Shown in pieces: positions 61,239 through 64,000 of a stretch of DNA of 64,000 nt (position 1 is the first letter of the stretch; every line of letters starts with the position of its first letter). Where the stretch lies: contig NZ_CP095397.1 in NCBI RefSeq assembly GCF_023008545.1, positions 310,001 to 374,000 on the forward strand. Reading direction: 5' to 3'. This DNA comes from Natribaculum luteum (lineage in GTDB: Archaea; Halobacteriota; Halobacteria; Halobacteriales; Natrialbaceae). The position numbers were made by a program, and so were the translations under genes. Below the pieces are notes generated by a model. The model had not been told where the DNA came from. It saw only the letters and a program-made list of their open reading frames with translations, and did not search any database.

Positions 61239-62656
61239 GCGACGGTCACCTCCTTTAAGTCGCGCACGTCAGTCACTTCCCCGGTGACCGCCGCCGCGGC
61301 GACCATCTGCGGGTTCATCAGGACCGTGCGTCCGTCCTTGCTGCCCTGTCGGCCGACGAAGTTCCGGTTCGAGGAGGAGGCACTGGCCTCGTCGCCCTCG
61401 AGCTGGTCTTCGTTCATGCCGAGACACATCGAGCAGCCGGCGTTGCGCCACTCGAAGCCGGCTTCCTCGAAGGTGTCTTTCAGCCCTTCCTCCTCGGCGG
61501 CGCGCTGGACGCGCTGGCTGCCGGGGACGACCATCGCGCGAACGTCGTCGTCGACCTGTCGGCCCTCGACGATCTCGGCGGCCCGTCGCAGGTCCGGCAG
61601 GCGGGCGTTCGTACAGGAGCCGAGGAAGGCGACGTCGATGTCGTAGCCTTCCATCGTCTCGCCGGGTTCGACGCGCATGTGTTCCTGGGCGCGTCGGGCC
61701 GTGTCCTGTTTCTCCTCGGGCAGGTCCTCGGGTGCCGGGATCGGCTCGGTGACGCCGACGCCCTGGCCGGGCGTGGTGCCCCAGGTGACGACTGGCTCGA
61801 GTTCGCTCGCGTCGATGTGGACGACGTCGTCGTACTCGGCGTCCTCGTCGGATGTGATCGACTCCCAGTAGGGTTTGAGGTCGTCGAACTTCTCGGGGTT
61901 GTCCTGGAAGTAGTCCGTCTCCTCGAGCCACTCGTAGGTGGTCTCGTCGGGGTTGACGTAGCCCGCGCGAGCGCCGCCCTCGATGGACATGTTACAGATC
62001 GACATCCGCCCTTCCATGTTGAGGTTCTCGATGGCCTCGCCGGCGTACTCGTAGACGTAGCCGACGCCGCCTTCGGTGCCGAGTCGGCGGATGATCTCGA
62101 GGATGATGTCTTTGGCTTCGACACCCTCGCCGAGTTCGCCGTCGACCTGGATCTTGCGGACCTTCTGTTTCTCCATGGCGACGGTGCCCGTCGCGAGCAC
62201 GTCCCGAATCTGGGAGGTGCCGATCCCGAACGCGAGCGCGCCGAACGCGCCGTGGGTCGAGGTGTGGGAGTCCCCACAGACGATCGTCTTGCCGGGCTGA
62301 GTCAGGCCCTGCTCCGGTCCGATGACGTGGACGATTCCCTGATCGCCCGTCGTCGGGTCCGAGAACTCGATGCCGGCCTCGCGGACGTTCTCCTCGAGTT
62401 CGGACATCATCTCTTCGGCCGCGTCCTCTTCGTAGGGGCGGGACTGGTCGGCCGTCGGGACGATGTGGTCGACCGTCGCGTGGGTCAGCTTCGGATACGC
62501 GACCTCGAGGTCGCGCTCGCGGAGCATCCCGAACGCCTGCGGGCTCGTGACCTCGTGGATGAGGTGCAGGCCGACGAACAGCTGATCCTGTCCGGTCGGC
62601 AGCGTCGTCACCTTGTGGCGATCCCAGACCTTGTCGTACAGTGTTCCCTCGCTCAT
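61235..62656 (-). CDS. leuC: 3-isopropylmalate dehydratase large subunit
   Basis: A 473-residue aconitase-type protein. Three Fe-S cysteine sites are visible: [40 protein letters not shown] and the [12 protein letters not shown] loop. The 4Fe-4S cluster binds and dehydrates isopropylmalate. It overlaps leuD (ATGA) and the upstream small gene (four bases at 62653-62656), indicating one coupled mRNA. Confidence 0.95.
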   Translation of the reverse strand: MSEGTLYDKVWDRHKVTTLPTGQDQLFVGLHLIHEVTSPQAFGMLRERDLEVAYPKLTHATVDHIVPTADQSRPYEEDAAEEMMSELEENVREAGIEFSDPTTGDQGIVHVIGPEQGLTQPGKTIVCGDSHTSTHGAFGALAFGIGTSQIRDVLATGTVAMEKQKVRKIQVDGELGEGVEAKDIILEIIRRLGTEGGVGYVYEYAGEAIENLNMEGRMSICNMSIEGGARAGYVNPDETTYEWLEETDYFQDNPEKFDDLKPYWESITSDEDAEYDDVVHIDASELEPVVTWGTTPGQGVGVTEPIPAPEDLPEEKQDTARRAQEHMRVEPGETMEGYDIDVAFLGSCTNARLPDLRRAAEIVEGRQVDDDVRAMVVPGSQRVQRAAEEEGLKDTFEEAGFEWRNAGCSMCLGMNEDQLEGDEASASSSNRNFVGRQGSKDGRTVLMNPQMVAAAAVTGEVTDVRDLKEVTVA

Positions 62657-62925
62657 TCCTCGGCCTCAGATACGTGTACTCGTCCGCGCTCGAAGACGCG
62701 ATTCGCGCCCTCGGAGCCGTCCGGCGGCGTGTGACTGACGTGTCTCATCGTCCGCTCGCTCCGCGCTTCGGTCTCGTCGCCGGCGTCGACCGCGTTGGCG
62801 CGGCCCCCGTCCGCGGCGACGATCGGACCGCGGCTGAACACCTGCCCGAGCGTCTCGCCCGTGTAGGGGTTCGCGTGGCTGATCTCGCCCATCGTCCGTC
62901 GATCCGCGTCGTTGTCTCCTGTCAT
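62653..62925 (-). CDS. small protein between ilvC and leuC
   Basis: A 90-residue very acidic, probably partly disordered protein. A short region [20 protein letters not shown] looks globular; the rest is Asp/Glu/Arg-rich. Two bases separate it from ilvC and it overlaps leuC by four, so it is translationally coupled inside the branched-chain amino acid operon. I do not recognise the family. A regulatory or assembly role is possible but unsupported. Confidence 0.7.
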   Translation of the reverse strand: MTGDNDADRRTMGEISHANPYTGETLGQVFSRGPIVAADGGRANAVDAGDETEARSERTMRHVSHTPPDGSEGANRVFERGRVHVSEAEE

Positions 62926-62927
62926 TG

Positions 62928-63983
62928 CTAGTCGTCTGCCGGAACGTCCGCCGGTTCGTTTTCCGTCTGTTCGTCGGCCCAGGCGAAGAGGTCACGGAGG
63001 CGCTCGCCGACCGCCTCGATCTCGTGGTTCTCCTCTGCCTCGTGGAGCTGGGTGAAACTCGGGCGTCCGGCCTGGTTTTCGAGGATCCACTCGCGAGCGA
63101 ACTCGCCGTTCTGGACCTCCTCGAGGGCTTCTTCCATGTTCTCGCGGACGGACTCGTCGACGATCTCGTCGCCGCGGGTCAGCCCGCCGTACTCCGCCGT
63201 GTCGGAGACGGAGTACCACATCTCGCCGAGCCCGCCCTCGTACATCAGGTCGACGATGAGCTTGAGTTCGTTCAGACACTCGAAGTAGGCGATCTCGGGG
63301 CTGTAGCCGGCGTCGACGAGCGTCTCGTAGCCGTGTTTGACCAGCGAGGTGACGCCGCCACACAGCACCGCCTGCTCGCCGAAGAGGTCGGATTCGACTT
63401 CCTCCTGGAAGGTCGTCTCGATGACGCCAGCACGAGTGCAGCCGATGCCTTTCGCGTACGCGAGTGCGCGCTCGGCTGCTTCGCCGGTCGTGTCCTGGTA
63501 GACCGCGAGCAGGCCGGGCGTCCCTTCGTCGTTCTCGAAATTCCGGCGGACGAGGTGACCCGGCGACTTGGGCGCGACCATCGTCACGTCCACGTCCTCC
63601 GGGGGCTGGATCTGGTTGTAGTGGATATTGAAGCCGTGGGCGAACTGGAGTGTGTCACCCGTCTCGAGGTGGGGCTCGATCTCCTCGAAGACAGCCGGCT
63701 GGACGGTGTCGGGAACGAGCACGGAGACGTACTCGGCCTGGGCCGCCGCTTCGGCGGGGGTGGCGACCTCGAGGCCGTCTGCTCGCGCTGCGTCACGCGA
63801 GGAGGAGTTCTCGCGCAGGCCGACGACCACGTCGACCCCGCTGTCGGCGAGGTTCTGGGCGTGGGCGTGGCCCTGGCTGCCGTAGCCGAGGACGGCGACG
63901 GTGGTGTCTTCGAGGTGCGATTCGTCTGCGTCGTCATCGTAGTAGATGTCGGTCGTAAAGTCGTCAGCTACGTTCTCAGTCAT
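62928..63983 (-). CDS. ilvC: ketol-acid reductoisomerase
   Basis: A 351-residue class I KARI. NAD(P)H-binding [17 protein letters not shown] is followed by the phosphate-recognition loop [13 protein letters not shown]. The catalytic part includes [33 protein letters not shown] and [20 protein letters not shown] with the Mg2+ ligands Asp and Glu. It makes dihydroxy-isovalerate and -methylvalerate in valine and isoleucine synthesis. It is the first visible gene of the minus-strand operon; upstream genes, probably ilvB and ilvN, would lie beyond the window. Confidence 0.96.
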   Translation of the reverse strand: MTENVADDFTTDIYYDDDADESHLEDTTVAVLGYGSQGHAHAQNLADSGVDVVVGLRENSSSRDAARADGLEVATPAEAAAQAEYVSVLVPDTVQPAVFEEIEPHLETGDTLQFAHGFNIHYNQIQPPEDVDVTMVAPKSPGHLVRRNFENDEGTPGLLAVYQDTTGEAAERALAYAKGIGCTRAGVIETTFQEEVESDLFGEQAVLCGGVTSLVKHGYETLVDAGYSPEIAYFECLNELKLIVDLMYEGGLGEMWYSVSDTAEYGGLTRGDEIVDESVRENMEEALEEVQNGEFAREWILENQAGRPSFTQLHEAEENHEIEAVGERLRDLFAWADEQTENEPADVPADD

Positions 63984-64000
63984 CGTCGGATGTCGTCTGT

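Overview
The window is a G+C-rich stretch of a haloarchaeal chromosome. Evidence for this is the strong C/G third-position bias, the Asp/Glu-rich proteins, the GTG starts and four-base stop/start overlaps, the archaeal housekeeping genes (pelota, RqcH, Elp3, diphthine synthase, Trm5-like, Lhr) and the halophile-specific domains (HalOD1, Bat-type HTH, SHOCT). A finer placement is inference only; the style resembles Natrialbaceae. Most of it is core genome, with a few A+T-richer patches that look acquired.

Layout: 1-5.1 kb holds small proteins and a Dna2-like nuclease-helicase. 5.1-6.5 kb is an A+T-richer pair, a TrmB-type regulator divergent from an EmrE-like SMR pump. 6.7-14.6 kb carries a PAP2 phosphatase, a K+ channel with a TrkA-N domain, an AIR-synthase/HypE-like enzyme, an Lhr helicase and an RNase Z-like MBL protein. 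14.7-21.8 kb is a tandem pair of RND (HAE3/MMPL-like) exporters, with the second coupled to its own TrmB regulator and preceded by repeated TAACAAC boxes. 21.8-25.8 kb holds pelota and RqcH, two ribosome-rescue factors, flanking a small membrane protein. 25.9-30.8 kb has a membrane molybdopterin oxidoreductase, a ZIP transporter, Elp3 and a DUF411 lipoprotein. 30.9-37.0 kb is a complete seven-gene Mrp Na+/H+ antiporter operon (mrpABCDEFG).

37-44 kb carries a methyltransferase, a SHOCT protein, a DHH/OB protein with degenerate active-site motifs, a UPF0173 hydrolase, OsmC and small conserved proteins, including a 47-residue ribbon-helix-helix-like protein. 44.0-47.5 kb encodes a secreted 1144-residue protein with about fourteen Gln/Ala/Gly-rich repeats of roughly 23 residues plus three beta-type domains; this is the most unusual gene here. 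47.9-50.0 kb is the biotin transporter bioY-bioM-bioN, with a near-perfect BirA-type operator at its promoter. A Bat-type HTH gene and a HalOD1 protein follow, then tRNA-Thr(CGU) with a duplicated 3' end 100 bp away, as left by integration. 51.5-58 kb has a Trm5-like methyltransferase, a Dps-like ferritin under a 10-10-10 palindrome overlapping its TATA box, a lipoprotein, a frameshifted membrane gene, dph5, an alpha/beta hydrolase and a thiolase with Ser at both usual Cys positions. 58-64 kb is the branched-chain amino acid cluster ilvC-orf-leuC-leuD-leuB, interrupted between leuD and leuB by an A+T-rich membrane gene on the opposite strand.

Two families of short palindromic intergenic elements are dispersed in the window: family 2 at 6.6, 37.0 and 47.8 kb, and family 1 at 10.2, 28.5 and probably 41.4 kb. 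No CRISPR array, transposase gene or rRNA was seen.
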